Made by a program: the position numbers and the translations under genes
Notes under the pieces: model-generated
Databases searched by the model: none
The model's input: the letters and a program-made list of their open reading frames with translations, nothing else
What the model was told of the DNA's origin: nothing
From: Gautieria morchelliformis
Taxonomy: Eukaryota; Basidiomycota; Agaricomycetes; Gomphales; Gomphaceae
Reading direction: 5' to 3'
NCBI GenBank assembly: GCA_015179125.1
Contig: WHVA01000123.1
Span: 181,062 to 245,061, forward strand
Length of the DNA: 64,000 nucleotides
Shown here: in pieces, positions 33,717-46,535 of the stretch
Position numbering within the stretch: the stretch's first letter is position 1
Layout of the letters: each line of letters starts with the position of its first letter

Positions 33717-36700
33717 ATGAGCAACGTTGAGGGCACTGTGACAGCACTGTAAGCCCACGATCGCTTCTCTAGAGCCAACTGTTCACTCCACCCCGAAGTA
33801 TTCCTGCAGGAATTAAAGTTGCTGGAAAGACTCTTTCGTTTGTGCTATCAATTGTGTACTGACACTTGGCCATCGACAACAGACCTGAAATGCGATCACC
33901 TTCCCAATGTCTCACTGTTCGGCAAGCGTCCTAGTCAGTTCTTCGTGAAACTCGTCGTCGATAAGGACCCCCCCAGAAGACTACATTTTCTGTGAGAGGA
34001 AATGCTGCCTCGTGGAACGAGCCATTCTATTTGTGCGTGAATTCCAGAGTTAGTGTCTCAATGTGATCTTAAATCCATCCACAGCTTCAACTTGACTCGG
34101 TCTTCTGTGTTGGAAATTGAAGTATATGGGCATCATACCATCGGATATGATAATTTCATAGGCAGTACGAAGGAAAGCATTGAGTTTCTGCTTGCAGAAG
34201 GAGTAACTGGAGGCCAGTCCTTTTCTCTCATCGACCGAATGCATGCGTAATCATCGAACACAGCAGCCGTTGCTCGCAAACTGCAAAAATCAGATAAGGC
34301 AGGGAGGACGCATGAGGTTCAGACTGTCCTAGAGTTCACCATTTCGTCTTTCGCGACGTCCGAAGAGGCACAGGACACCCAGTTGAACGAGGCAGTTAGG
34401 GGAACGGAAGAGGTCGATAAGATAAACCCGGTGCCGTCCCCATTTGTTATTGGAGGGCCTGGGGCCGATGCCGCCACTTCCACCGTCAATACCCTCGAAA
34501 CAATATTGGCGGCTTGGGATCCACTCCTGGAAAAGATCAGGCTGTTTACCGAGATCGTGGATGGGATCTCCGAGGTATGGTTCAAACGCCGGCAGTCTGC
34601 CAGGTCATTTCATGTACATGGTTTGCTTGATTCTAGGTCCATCCTTACGCAAAGATGGCATGGTCTATCCTCTCTATTGCGCACAAGGTAGATCTATCAC
34701 ATGAACCACCTTGATAGGCATAGCTGACGTTGGGTAGGCGATCATTTCTCAGAAGGACCGGGACGATAGTATCAACGAGCTGGCGAAGGTTATTAGAGAC
34801 ACCTATGCGTTCGTCCACTTCGTGGAGCTGTTGAAGAAAATTGAATCGCAAAGGCAAATTACCATATCCTTGATGAATCTGACGGTAGAGTGCGGTTACT
34901 TCATCCGCGACTATGCCAAAATCAAGGACTTCTGTGTGTCGGACCCATTGTCAGGTGGGCATGGTTAATGATTTTTGTTCAGGGAAAAGAGCCACGAAGA
35001 ACCTAGTCTCGGATGTCAACAGCAAGGTCACAGAATACCAGGAATCTTTCAATAAACTAAAGCTGGATTTAGAACAACATGCCGTGATTCATACTGAAAT
35101 CACTGTGCTACGTGTTATGGATTTCGTCGGCGACATCTGTGAGTTTTCTGACTTTGGGCCTTTCGAGAGGCTAATACACCTTCCAACCAGCCGAGGAAGC
35201 TCTGCTTGATGACATGCTCTACACAAAGGGAGCTGGTTGCAATCCTGAAAAGGGCTGTCTGCTGGGTACTCACGAGAAAGTTATTGAAGAGATCTGCAAT
35301 TGGGCCAACCAGGATAGTGACGACACCCCCCGGATATTTTTATTGAACGATGTTGCGGGTGCCGGCAAATCTGCGATTGCGCACGAGGTCGCTCGACGAT
35401 TTGACGGGCTCAAACGTCTCGGATCATCATATTGTTTTGACCGCGCTCTTCAGGAAGAATGCTCCCCAAAATATGTGTTCAGCACAATTGCTCGTGGTCT
35501 AGCCGATCTGGATCGAGCACGCAGAGCATCGTTATTGAAAGTGGTTCGGGAGAAGCGAGACCTTCGGACCACATCCGCGCCTCGTGTGCAGTTCAAGAGG
35601 TTCATTCTAGAACCCGCCCAGGACCTAATCACCGTTGGACCGACGGTGATCGTTATTGATGCATTGGATGAGAGCAGAGACCAGAAATCTCGCAAGGATC
35701 TCTTGTCTGTCCTTGGTAACGAAGCTGCAGAACTGCCGCCTAACTTCCGCGTTCTCATCACCTCCCGTGCCGAAGAAGACTTCCAGGGGGCCCTTCTCGG
35801 GAAGAAGCACGTGCTTTCCAAGTCCCTAAAGGATATTGACCCGAACCCTGCCGGTGACGTCGCCCGCTTTGTGAAAGATGAACTAGGTAACAACATTACT
35901 GCGCTCGAGCGCGAATGGCCCAACGATGCCTGGTGTCGATTATTAGTCGAGAAATCAGAAGGTCACTTTCAATGGGCGTCCATGGCTTGTCGATTTGTCC
36001 AAGGAAATGGGAAGGGTGGGCGGGATCCTGTTCAGCAACTGCAGATACTTTTGGTCAACAACCTCTGTGGAATGGATAACCTGTATCTCGGTATCCTCAA
36101 GCAGGTATTCGGTGAAGACGATGAATTGATGGACAATGTCAAGGATCGCTTTTGCTTGGTGATGCACTGCATCCTGACTGCCAAAGAACCGCTCTGGATG
36201 TCTGCGCTGCAGAAATTGTGCAAGGAAGACAACTCGGGTACCGAGGTTCAACAAATCGTTGGACCTATGGGTGCTCTGCTGAGCCTTCCTTCTCACGAAT
36301 CTGGCACAATCACTCTGCTGCACACGTCTTTTCGTGACTTCTTGACAGATCACAACCGAAGTAAAGCATTCTACATCGATACATCTGATACATCTTCACA
36401 CCATGACAACCTTGCACTCTCATGCTTGCACGTGATGAAGGATGAACTTCGTTTCAACATTTGTCAGCTTGAAACATCACATCTGCGTAACGACGACGTT
36501 GTCGACTTGGCGATATGTACCCAGAAGTATATATCCCCACAACTTTTCTACTCTTGTCGCTTTTGGGCGGACCATGTGCACGACACCAAGTTTACACCGG
36601 ATATAGGTGCAAAGGTCAAGGAGTTCTTCGAGACTGAGCTACTCTACTGGCTGGAAGTTTTGAGTCTGATCAAGCGGGTACCCGATGCTTCAGCAGCGCT

Positions 36701-39336
36701 CTTGTCAATAATCGACTGGAGTCAGGTGAGTGCCCGAGTTGTTATGAGCTCCGATGTGGGTCTAATGAACTTCAGGATGAGGACATTGCAGCATTGGCAA
36801 CGGATACCCTCAATTTTGTGCATACGTTTGGGAGTGTAATCTCCCAGGGTACCCCCCATCTCTATTTGTCGGCACTCCCGTTTGCACCTGAAAGGTTGAA
36901 ACTGTGCGAGACTTACCTCCCACGATTTCTGCGACTACTACGGGTCGAGACTGGGAAAGCGACGACGTGGCCATGTATTCAGACCGTTCTGGTAGGCCAC
37001 ACCGGCGAGGTCACGTCGGTGGCGTTCTCGCACGAGGGCAAGCGCATCGTGTCCGGTTCTCTTGACAACATGATCCGTGTGTGGAATGCAGACACCGGGG
37101 AGACCATTTCAGCGCCATTCGAAGGCCACACCGACTGGGTCACGTCGGTGGCGTTCTCGCACGACGGCAAACACATCGTCTCCGGGTCTCATGACAACAC
37201 GATCTGTGTGTGAAATGCAGATACCGGGGAGGCCATTTCAGCACCATTCGAAGGCCACACCGACTGGGTCACGTCGGTGGCATTCTCACACAACGGCAAG
37301 CGCATCGTGTCCGGGTCTCTTGACAGCACGATCCGTGTGTGGAATGCAGACACCGGGGAGGTCATTTCAGCACCATTCAAAGGCCACACCAACTCGGTCA
37401 CGTCGGTGGCGTTCTCGCACGAGGGCAAGCACATCGTCTCCGGGTCTCTTGACAGCACGATCCGTGTGTGGAATGCAGACACCGGGGAGGTCATTTCAGC
37501 ACCATTCAAAGGCCACACCAACTCGGTCACGTCGGTGGCGTTCTCGCACGAGGGCAAGTGCATCGTCTCCGGGTCTCATGACAGCACGATCCGTGTGTGG
37601 AATGCAGATACCGGGGAGGCCATTTCGGCACCATTCGAAGGCCACACCGACTCGGTCACGTCGGTGGCGTTCTCGCACAAGGGCAAGCGCATCGTGTCCG
37701 GTTCTCTTGACAACATGATCCGTGTCTGGAATGCAGACACCGGGGAGGCCATTTCAGCATTCGAAGGCCACGCCCACTGGGTCACGTCGGTGGCGTTCTC
37801 GCATGACGGCAAGCACATCGTCTCTGGGTCTTTTGACAACATGATCCATGTGTGGAATGCAGACACCGGGGAAGCCATTTCAGCACCATTCGAAGGCCAC
37901 ACCGGCTGGGTCACGTCGGTGGCGTTCTCGCACGATGGCAAGCGCATCATCTCCGGGTCTGATGACAAGACAATCCGTGTGGAGAATGCAGACACCGGGG
38001 AGGCCATTTAGGCACCATTCGAAGGCCACACCCACTGGGTCACGTCGGTGGTGTTCTCGCACGACGGCAAACGCATTGTCTCCGGGTCTGATGACAACAC
38101 GATCCGTGTGTGGAATGCAGATACCGGGGAGGCCATTTCAGCACCATTCGAAGGCCACACCGACTGGGTCACGTCGGTGGCGCTCTCGCACGACGGCAAA
38201 CACATGGTTTCCGGCTCTCCTGACAACACGATCCGTGTGTGGAATGCAGACACCGGGGAGGTCATTTCAGCACCATTCGAAGGCCACACCGACTGGGTCA
38301 CGTCGGTGGCGTTCTCACACGACGGCAAGCGCATCGTCTCCGGGTCTCTTGACAACACAATCCGTGTGTGGAATGCAGACACCGGGGAGGCCATTTCGGC
38401 ACCATTCGAAGGCCACACCCACTCGGTCACGTCGGTGGCGTTCTCGCACGACGGCAAGCGCATCGTGTCCGGGTCTGAGGATGAGACGATCCGTGTGTGG
38501 AATGCAGACACCGGGGAGGCCATTTTGGCACCATTCGAAGGCCACACCAACTCGGTCACGTCGGTGGTGTTCTCGCACGACGGCAAACGCATTGTCTCCG
38601 GGTCTGATGACAACACGATCCGTGTGTGGAATGCAGATACCGGGGAGGCCATTTCAGCACCATTCGAAGGCCACACCAACTGGGTCACGTCGGTGGCATT
38701 CTCGCACAACGGCAAGCGCATCGTGTCCGGGTATCTTGACAGCACGATCCGTGTGTGGAATGCAGACACCGGGGAGACCATTTCAGCACCATTCGAAGGC
38801 CACACCGACTGGGTCACGTCGGTGGCGCTCTCGCACGACGGCAAACACATGGTTTCCGGCTCTCCTGACAACACGATCCGTGTGTGGAATGCAGATACCG
38901 GGGAGGCCATTTCAGCACCATTCGAAGGCCACACCCACTCGGTCACGTTGGTGGCGTTCTCGCATGACGGCAAGCGCATCATCTCCGGGTCTCGTGACAA
39001 GATGATCCGTGTGTGGAATGCAGACATGGGGGAGCTCACTGCAGCACCATTCGCAGGTCAGGACGGTCAGTAACTGTCATCTTTATTTGTTGGAACATGA
39101 CAACACCTAATATCCTTTGTACAGCTATGGGGCCTGGGTTTCAACATGACTCATGGCTAGAAAATGGCTGGATACTCAACTTGCCCTCAGAATGTTTATT
39201 CTGGGTCCCACCCTGGTCTCGATTGGGTTTGTGTTGGCCAGCAAATACCACTGTCATTGGGGAGGGGTGCACAAAACTTGATCTCTGCTGGTTTGAGCAT
39301 GGGACTTCATGGATACAGTGCAGAGAGGCCCCATAA
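33717..39336 (+). pseudogene. C2-NACHT-WD40 NLR-type gene, disrupted
   Basis: STAND/NLR-type receptor. Exons: start region from 33717 (first donor uncertain), 33810-34032, 34085-34574, 34637-34687, 34738-34933, 34983-35138, 35191-36725, 36776-39065, 39125-39336; introns 49-62 nt, joins in phase from 34085 on. Domains: N-terminal C2-like part (HLPNVSLFGKRPSQFFVKLV; LEIEVYGHHTIGYDNFIGS), the helical NLR N-terminal region of Agaricomycetes (WDPLLEKIRLFTEIVDGISE), NACHT (Walker A NDVAGAGKS, Walker B VIVIDALDES), 16 WD40 repeats, and a conserved tail (NGWILNLPSECLFWVPPW). Lesions: frameshift at a run of seven C (33967-33973), TAA 34248-34250, TGA 37211-37213 (the WD-repeat Trp), TAG 38009-38011. 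NACHT is intact. It is either a pseudogene or a sequence with some base errors. Confidence 0.8.
36995..39055 (+). repeat. Sixteen near-identical 129-bp WD40 repeats
   Basis: Each unit codes for 43 residues beginning GHT and containing VTSVAFSH, IVSGS and IRVWNADTGE. One unit (near 37756) lacks one codon. Differences concentrate at unit positions 4, 5, 14, 17, 23, 25, 26 and 37; other positions are almost fixed. The repeat length is divisible by three, which opens long meaningless ORFs on the opposite strand. Confidence 0.92.
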
Positions 39337-40629
39337 GTTTGCCAGGTCAAATACTCATTGACACAGATACTCCATGTCCTGCTATCATAGTAATTTAACC
39401 TTTGCCATATTGTACACATATTGAAAGGGGCAGTTTGACCCTTATTGCCTCAGCAATGCTTCAGGGTGGAGAGTCAAGGATTGGGTTACTAGAGAAGTGA
39501 TCCTGGACTTACACTATGGCACCCTCATTGTTGCCCTTACAGTTGTTCAGCCTGCCCTGCAGAGTGGTATTTGTTGTGGAAGGCACAAGATTGGGACAAA
39601 AACAGACTTGCTGCACCATGAGAGGCTTTCATCTAAGTGTGGGATTACCAGGCCCTCCCAATCTCTTGTCATGCCCTACTGAGCCCCTCAGTTAACTGCC
39701 TGCATTTGCGTGGGCGCCATTCTCTATGGGGTATTATTTCCTTTTACAGTTGATATCATCAAACCACCGGTCATCCCATCAAAACAACCTCCTATTTCAT
39801 CCTTCCATTCAGTTGCAACTCCATGCCTTCCACATCCAGTGCATCCAAATCCAGCCGTTCCCCTTTCGCACCCCATTCACTTCCACATCCAGCGCATCCA
39901 CATCCAGCCATGCCCAATCCAAACACTATTCACTTCCACATCCCCCATATCTGAATCGGGCCATGTCCCCTTCACTTCCTTACACTTGAAAACAATGCTG
40001 TGTCAGGTCATGTGATCTGTTGCACGTTTCTTTCAACCTTGACACCATCCACCACTAGCCACCTCATCCGCCATGGTCAGTTATTCTGTCAATGTCCCTG
40101 TCTCAGTATATCAACTGAAGCTTTCTGTGCAGCCCATGGCATTTGAGTTACATCACAAGAACGATGAACGAGCTGGCAAGAGCCTTGTGCACTGAAATTG
40201 CTGGACTGTGCAGCTGTGTGAGACTATGTCCCGTTCTCCACTATCTGTTGCATCTGACCCTGCACTTCATGTGACCTTGCCCCCTTTCCAATGCAGCCTT
40301 TCCAGCCATGGAAGCAGGCTTGGTTTTGGTATTGTTGAGTCCATGGACGACAATGTCATGCAATATCTAGGGCGCTACTCTTTGTGGCTGTGTGTCCATC
40401 TCCGCTACCCCCTGCTTCTGTCCCATGATCTGACCATGTATCTGGGGACACACACTTAGCCCTTCAGACTGTGGAAGAAGTTTGGTCTGGAATAGTTAGT
40501 CCATTAGACATCAAGGTCATGCTGCATTTAGTTTGTGGCTCTGCGGCTGTTGCCGTTTATGATATCCCCTGCGCTCCACCTCTCGAACAGCCTGCCCCCT
40601 GCAGTGGTCTTTCAACGAAACATCTTTCA
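39337..40629. other. Unassigned region
   Basis: Low-complexity CT-rich stretches (for example 39780-39970 with repeated CATCCA and CACATCCA motifs). No domain is recognised in any frame. Confidence 0.4.
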
Positions 40630-41265
40630 CTTCCTCTCTCCATCATTACCTTTCACACTTTCAAATTCATCTCATTTTTTCATATACGCAGTTCTATCAT
40701 ACTGACTTCTGGTGGGTGTGCATCACATTTCATCTACTCTTTCTTTATCTGATGCCGCTGTCTACTGTTACCTTTCCTGTTTTCAAATTTATCTCAGTTT
40801 TTTTTTCCCTTACATGAACTTCTATCATACACCCTTGTGCCACGTGTGAGTCATGCTTCGTCTACTTCTCTTCCTTTATCTGACACTCTTCATCCTCAGC
40901 TTTCACGTTTTCCAATTTATCTCCTTTTTTTCATATATGCCATGTTATCATTGTCAATTCTAGCACATGTGAGTCATGCTTTGCCTACTCCTCTTTGTTT
41001 ATCTGACAGTTTCTGACAGTTTCCTCCTTGTTGGATAATATATGTGGGGGGTTTTTTTTTTCTTATACAATCTTCTATCACATTCACTTGTGGCACGTGT
41101 GAGTCACGGTTTGTCTACTTCTCTTTCTTATCTGACACTCTTCATCCTCAGCTTTCACATTCTCAAATTCATCTCTTTTTTTTCATATACGCTGTGCCAT
41201 CATTGTCAATTCTAGCGTGTGCAAGTCATGCTTTGGCTACACCTCTTTCTATGGTTAGCTCGGTG
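40630..41265. repeat. Degenerate tandem repeats of about 125-135 bp
   Basis: About five diverged units, each with CTTTCAC...TTCAAATTTATCTC, a T-run followed by CATATACGC or similar, then TGTGAGTCATGCTT and TTTATCTGACA. The origin is unknown. Confidence 0.6.
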
Positions 41266-43056
41266 AACCTCCTTCCCGCTGTAGATATCAGTCGATTTCT
41301 CCAGGACACATATCACCCTGTTAAAGATGATGTTAAGAAAGGGGGAATTAGCAAAACGAAATCACGTTCTAATGAGTTAAAGGGGTCAAAACAAACAACG
41401 AGAAAGCGAATGACAACATTGACGGTAAGTTTTCACTACTGTATCTTCGACTAGGTATTGCAATAGAGTCTCTCCCAGTGACGGCACATCCCCCCTGTTC
41501 CAAGAAGTCGGAAAGAGGTGGAAAAAACCATGTTAGAAACCTGCTCAACTTAGTTATGGTTTAAATCTCCCATTTACATGCATCACCAACCAGGGACCTC
41601 CCACCATGTGCTTGTTTCTCAGTTTGCGTTCGTCAACCATCTGCAGTTGGCTTCTCTCTCTGTACAAGTAACAAAAACTCCTTGTATTTCATCAAGCCTT
41701 TATTTCCCCCACTGTAGTTAATTCATCGACCCTCCCATTCTCCAGCTTGTACTCCTAGCTTGCATTTTACTGTCTTACTGTGGTCCGGCATCAATTCCAT
41801 GGAAAATGACTTGTAAGCCGTAACAAATGTAAAGTAGGAGAGAGTCAGGGACTGGGGCAGCAGCCACCACCGCTACGATTGGGAATATCCAGTGCAGCTT
41901 ACACAAGCCTGTACACTTAAATATAGTTCAAACCCAGCAGACACATGACTTGCTTCATAGCAACCATGGCTGTGTAAGGCTGTGTGCAAGACTGCCCAAT
42001 GATATGCAGAGCCAAACTAGGGTGTATATTCAATCAATCTTATTGGATGCTGAGCCTCCAAGCTTAGTGCTACAACCCCTGAAATAGGACCCTTGATGTC
42101 ATAGGGCTGTGCAGGGCTATGCAGGGCTGTGTAAGGCTATGCTGAGCAGTGCAAATCAGGGAAGGTGATTGGCTATCTATTCTTAATTTCCTTGCCCAAA
42201 CACCCCACAATAGTTACAAGGGTGTGTTTTAGCTGTGCAAATATTTACTTATGACATCACTCGCCTAATAGATAGAAGCTCCCCATTTTACATAATCCTG
42301 TGTAATTTACAATATAAAAGGAGGCCATTCTTACCCCCTAGGATCATCATCCAATCTAGACTTGTGTGACTTGCATCTTACTAAGCTGCTAATCCCAGCT
42401 AGGGCTATTCACTTACTTTAGTGTCTAATTCCTTGTTAAGTAGTTACTTTACTGCTTAGCCACCTAGACTAATCCTCCAGGTGAAATTCTACAGAGTGAG
42501 CCTGTCAATTAATAGCCTTGCCATTCGCACTCCAATACCCAAGAGAGTTGATCAGTTGATTTTCCTGGTTAATATCTTTCACAAGTCAATTCCCGTAACT
42601 TGTAAAAGCTGCTTTAGATTCTATTCTTTGCCTCTTGTTTAATTGCAGTGCGTTGGTAGATTATCAGGTCAGTCCATTTATAAACTCGCCTGATAAGCAC
42701 ATTCCCTCATATTTTGGAATATGCTGGGACCCCCGATAGTGCCCTTGAACCTACATTCTTTTAGTTTATTGTTCAGTGCTGCTAAGAAACACATTGCCTT
42801 CCAGCTGTATTAACTTGGACTAGTTTTTACATGGATTGCAACCAAGGTACAAATATTAAATTATTTCTTGAGTTGTGCTGCACCATTGTTTAATATTCTT
42901 TGAGTCTCATAAATGACATGTGCTGATAGTGTGCTGGAAATGGAATAGTGAAGGCCACACTCTTTGCCATGTTCTTTTAGCTGGACCTGACAGTGGATGC
43001 TTCAATCCTAATGATGAATTGCAAATGTAAGACAATTAGAACTTATCCTGAGCCAT
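41266..43056. other. Unassigned, possibly LTR-derived sequence
   Basis: Contains a core-promoter-like TATAAAAG at 42313-42320 followed by a long non-coding leader, and imperfect repeats of GGGCTGTGCAGGGCTATGCA near 42100-42140. This is the kind of sequence seen in LTRs, but no paired LTR, target duplication or coding region was found. Confidence 0.25.
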
Positions 43057-43470
43057 ATGATCAACCTTAATTGTGAATTTACCCAAGTTTTTTACTGGCT
43101 CTGGCCTCCCCTTGTTCAAGAGTGGCTTGATCTATATTGTGAATACTGGAACACACATAGGATTCACAAGCAAAAGGGTAAAAACGGTGCCTCTGGTGTT
43201 ACACCATGTCAGACCTTCCATATTCCTATGAGTGCATGACCTGATGCACATGACTGCTCTGTGCATGTGGATCCTGGCATGGTGACATGATTTAGAGAGG
43301 CACTCGGAGGTGAGGAGGGATGTGAGAGAGCCTTTCATTTTATTTCTTGTGAGTTTCAGGCCGAGGCAGACCATGCATGGATCAATCTGGGGTCCCCTGA
43401 AATCACACTAGCTACAGCATGGGATGTGTTTGCAGCAGTGCTAGCACTGATCCATCGTCTACATATGTGA
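43057..43470 (+). pseudogene. Integrase-core-like protein relic
   Basis: One frame reads FYWLWPPLVQEWLDLYCEYW then NTHRIHKQKGKNGASGVTP, and after two stops (TGA 43237-43239; TGA near 43288) continues to ADHAWINLGSPEITLATAWD VF. This resembles the C-terminal half of integrase-core-domain proteins that are dispersed in Agaricomycete genomes. The N-terminal half is not found. The assignment rests on recalled family features. Confidence 0.4.
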
Positions 43471-44269
43471 GCAATCACATGGACAAATGAATAAGGTTTT
43501 TGAAATGGTTGGGGTGAGGCATATTGTGTAACAAGTAAAGCTATTTCTGCTTGCGGACAAAGCCTATGCAAGCTTGATGATTGAGGGGCTTTGAAGGCCA
43601 TCATCACCTTGAAGGTATCGATCCTCTGCAAACTTACCCGGTTCAAGAGGCATATCCAGCTGTGCCTCCTCTTTTGCCTGGTTATCTTCAAGGACCCATG
43701 TAACTGTTTCATTCACATCTTCCATCAGGAGAAGTTGCATCGAGTGGCAGACTGCTGTGCAGCAATGGCTGTCTATAAAAGCTTGTATACCTTCAGGGCC
43801 ATGATCACCACTCCCTGATTTGCTGCATAGTTGCCAGTCTGAGTTAGGGTTGGTAGGTACGGTAATGCATTACTTACACAGTTACACTGTGGGACTGAGG
43901 ATCAAATAATGTTAATGTGGCCACCTTATTCACAATGTTGATATTGCCTGTTTGTGAGGTTAGTCAGTTTTCTTGCAGAGGAGACCATAGCAAAGCTGAC
44001 CTTGCAGATCTACAAACAAGAATTTGCACCCTGTACCTTCAAGTACCCAATGCGCAAAGGCACCTACCCTGCTGCCCGTCTCCCCGATGCCACTCGGTTC
44101 ATCAGTGTACCCAAGAACTTAATTGTAGCAGTTGAAGACCGTAAGGGCTCAACAAGGTAGGCACAACTGATGTTTTCAGCCGTCTCTTGAACAACTTGGA
44201 TAATGAAAGCCTCTGTGATGGTAAAAGCTGACAACGATCATAAGCTACTGAAATATCAGTTTACTGATA
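43471..44269. other. Unassigned region
   Basis: A plus-strand stretch at about 43970-44157 (ETIAKLTLQIYKQEFAPC, then YPAARLPDATRFISVPKNL) looks coding-like but matches no family I know. Confidence 0.3.
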
Positions 44270-44737
44270 TTAATTACCCTCTACTTTGATGCCTTGTCCC
44301 CGTACTTCCTCAAAAAACTCATTGGTAAATGATGCAAGCCTTTGGACACAAGCCAGCTCAAACAGAAACTCATTATATATGGGGTATTCATGTATGGCAT
44401 CTTTTGATCCCCTGAACGTTTTGGCAGCGTAATTTTGTTCTCCATATGATAAGCTGAAACCCTGTAAGAAATGAAACAGATTACACCGACCACTGCATAC
44501 CTTGAATACATCTTTAGAGCGCCCTTGATCTGCAGCTGCTAAGATGATTGGAGTATCATTCAGAAGGCTACTGAAAATTTTTTCGTGCTCGGTAATATTA
44601 GGCCACTTGGAGGCTGGATCAACTGAGCATGTGGTCTTCATGAATTTACTTGTGTGTATGGCACCTTCTTTCATAGGCAGGATCACTTTCAAGTCATGAT
44701 CAATAAAATGGCTATGGTGGATGCTTGACCCTGTCAC
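44270..44737 (-). CDS. Hypothetical protein, doubtful
   Basis: 155-codon open frame on the minus strand with no recognised domain. A possible 39-nt intron at 44500-44462 (GTATGC...ACAG, in frame) would remove a Cys-rich stretch. Without homologues or a clear promoter this may be non-coding or a transposon remnant. Confidence 0.2.
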   Translation of the reverse strand: MTGSSIHHSHFIDHDLKVILPMKEGAIHTSKFMKTTCSVDPASKWPNITEHEKIFSSLLNDTPIILAAADQGRSKDVFKVCSGRCNLFHFLQGFSLSYGEQNYAAKTFRGSKDAIHEYPIYNEFLFELACVQRLASFTNEFFEEVRGQGIKVEGN

Positions 44738-46535
44738 ATGAGGTCAGCAAAAGAAAACAGTAGCACTTAGTAGCTTGAGCAGACACAAAGTGAGTCTTGT
44801 AACCACCACATGCCCTACGGGTGTCATTCTGCACAAAAATAATTTTCCCTGCGCGCGCAACATTGTCCAATTATTTATTTTGTAATCAAAAAAATTAATA
44901 CCATTAATTAAATGAGTATTGTAGTGAGCAGTAAAGACCGGCATAAAATCAAAAAATTTAAACACTAACAACCGTTCCCTCAAACTTCTTAAGCAACTTC
45001 AGTCCCTCCTCTAATATACCATATTACCTGTCAAAAACTCAGTGGTCTCTGATAAATTCCACAGCCTGAAGCCTGCAGGCTGCTGTCACACCCACAATAT
45101 TTGTGGACTTGAAATTTGTGAGTGCTTCAAGCAGTGTGCAGGGGTGATCTGGATGCAAATAATGGCATGCAAACCCATCCCACCAGGCAGCTTCCCAGCT
45201 AGCCTGGCAGCCGAGAGCGGGTCTCTTGCACGATGCATCATGTTTTCCATCTTCAGCGGGTTATATGCGAGCACGAGGTGAAGATGGCGGATTTCTGACT
45301 GTGTAGAGTGGATGATATGCATGATCATGAGACCTAACAATGACACATCCTCCAGGCTGAGTCGATGAGCTGGTGTTGCAACAAGCTCTTAAAAGCTGAT
45401 CTGATCCAGTTACTAATTCAGAATCTAAGTGCAAGAGAGAGCTGCCAAGCAGGAGAAAGGTTCAGGGAAGTGTTTGAGAGGGCCTGGGTTGCAAAGGTCC
45501 TGGCGACATCTATCTGTAGAAATGTTCCAAGTTTGAGGATCGAAACAAGCCAGGAGGATCTGAACTATAGCTAGGGTGTTTTAGTTTAACCATTAATAAA
45601 TGTGATTTAATGCTGGCTTACCAACACATAAACCATGACAATAAATAATCCATTTTTTTTACTGTAAATGGCAGACCCAGTATAATGGGGTTTTCATCGC
45701 CCATTCCCTCATAGTGGGGCTGTGAAGAGCTTGCTGGCATGGAAAACATGTCTTTGAAGACAACCGAAAATTTGCGTTAACTAGAATCTCATACCTGTAA
45801 TGTGATTGAACCATCTTCTAGGTAAAACTTACTATGGTGAGTAATGACAGTCATTATCTATGGTATTAGTAGAACACTGCCGGTAGAACTTTGGGAAGCA
45901 ATGGTGATGAGTAAAGGAAGTGAAAATAAACTCTGATACCTGTCGCACACATGGTCCTCCTACCCACGTTTCCATATTTTCCAGGTCCAGGTCCACCAAG
46001 CAGGTGGGGACACAACATCAACAGAGCTCATCAGGTTATTTCTAGGTCATATTTGCAAGCCTTACATGTGCTCCACCATGAGGATGGTGACTCGCTGTGT
46101 ATCAAATTGCAAATAACCTATGTACTCATGTATGTACACTAGTATTACCTAATCCCAGTGGGCCCCTTAGGGACCCACTGTATAGTTTATGCATGGGAAC
46201 CGGTCAGCGGCTCCCATCACATCTTACCCTTACACTGTCACTACGTAACATTCAGAATACCACTCCTTGGTCAAGTTCTGTTGTGCCCTTGTGACACAAG
46301 GCTTAAGATCGTCATCTTTACACCTTTTTGAACTATCCTGTGGTTGATCGCCACGCAACCAACCAATTGTGGATTCGAAGCACTCTTGAAAAAGATCACT
46401 GCGTCGATGACAAAACATCATTGATACCCTCCAGTAGACCCTCTACTGTTGGCTGCGAGCGTGATGATTCCACGCAGTCGAAGACGGACATGAGTGTCGA
46501 GCTTGCGGTCCACGCCACAGGTGCAGCCCAGTGAC
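44738..46535. other. Unassigned region left of element 1
   Basis: Only short ORFs. The 5' LTR of element 1 would be expected near the right end; 46145-46330 has LTR-like traits (…CTACGTAACA at about 46240) but no partner repeat lies in the window, so it cannot be bounded. Confidence 0.35.

Noticed and set aside
38008-39039. Long minus-strand ORF (343 codons) opposite the WD40 array
   Set aside because: It is a shadow of the 129-bp repeat, whose length is divisible by three; no domain, and the plus strand is clearly coding.
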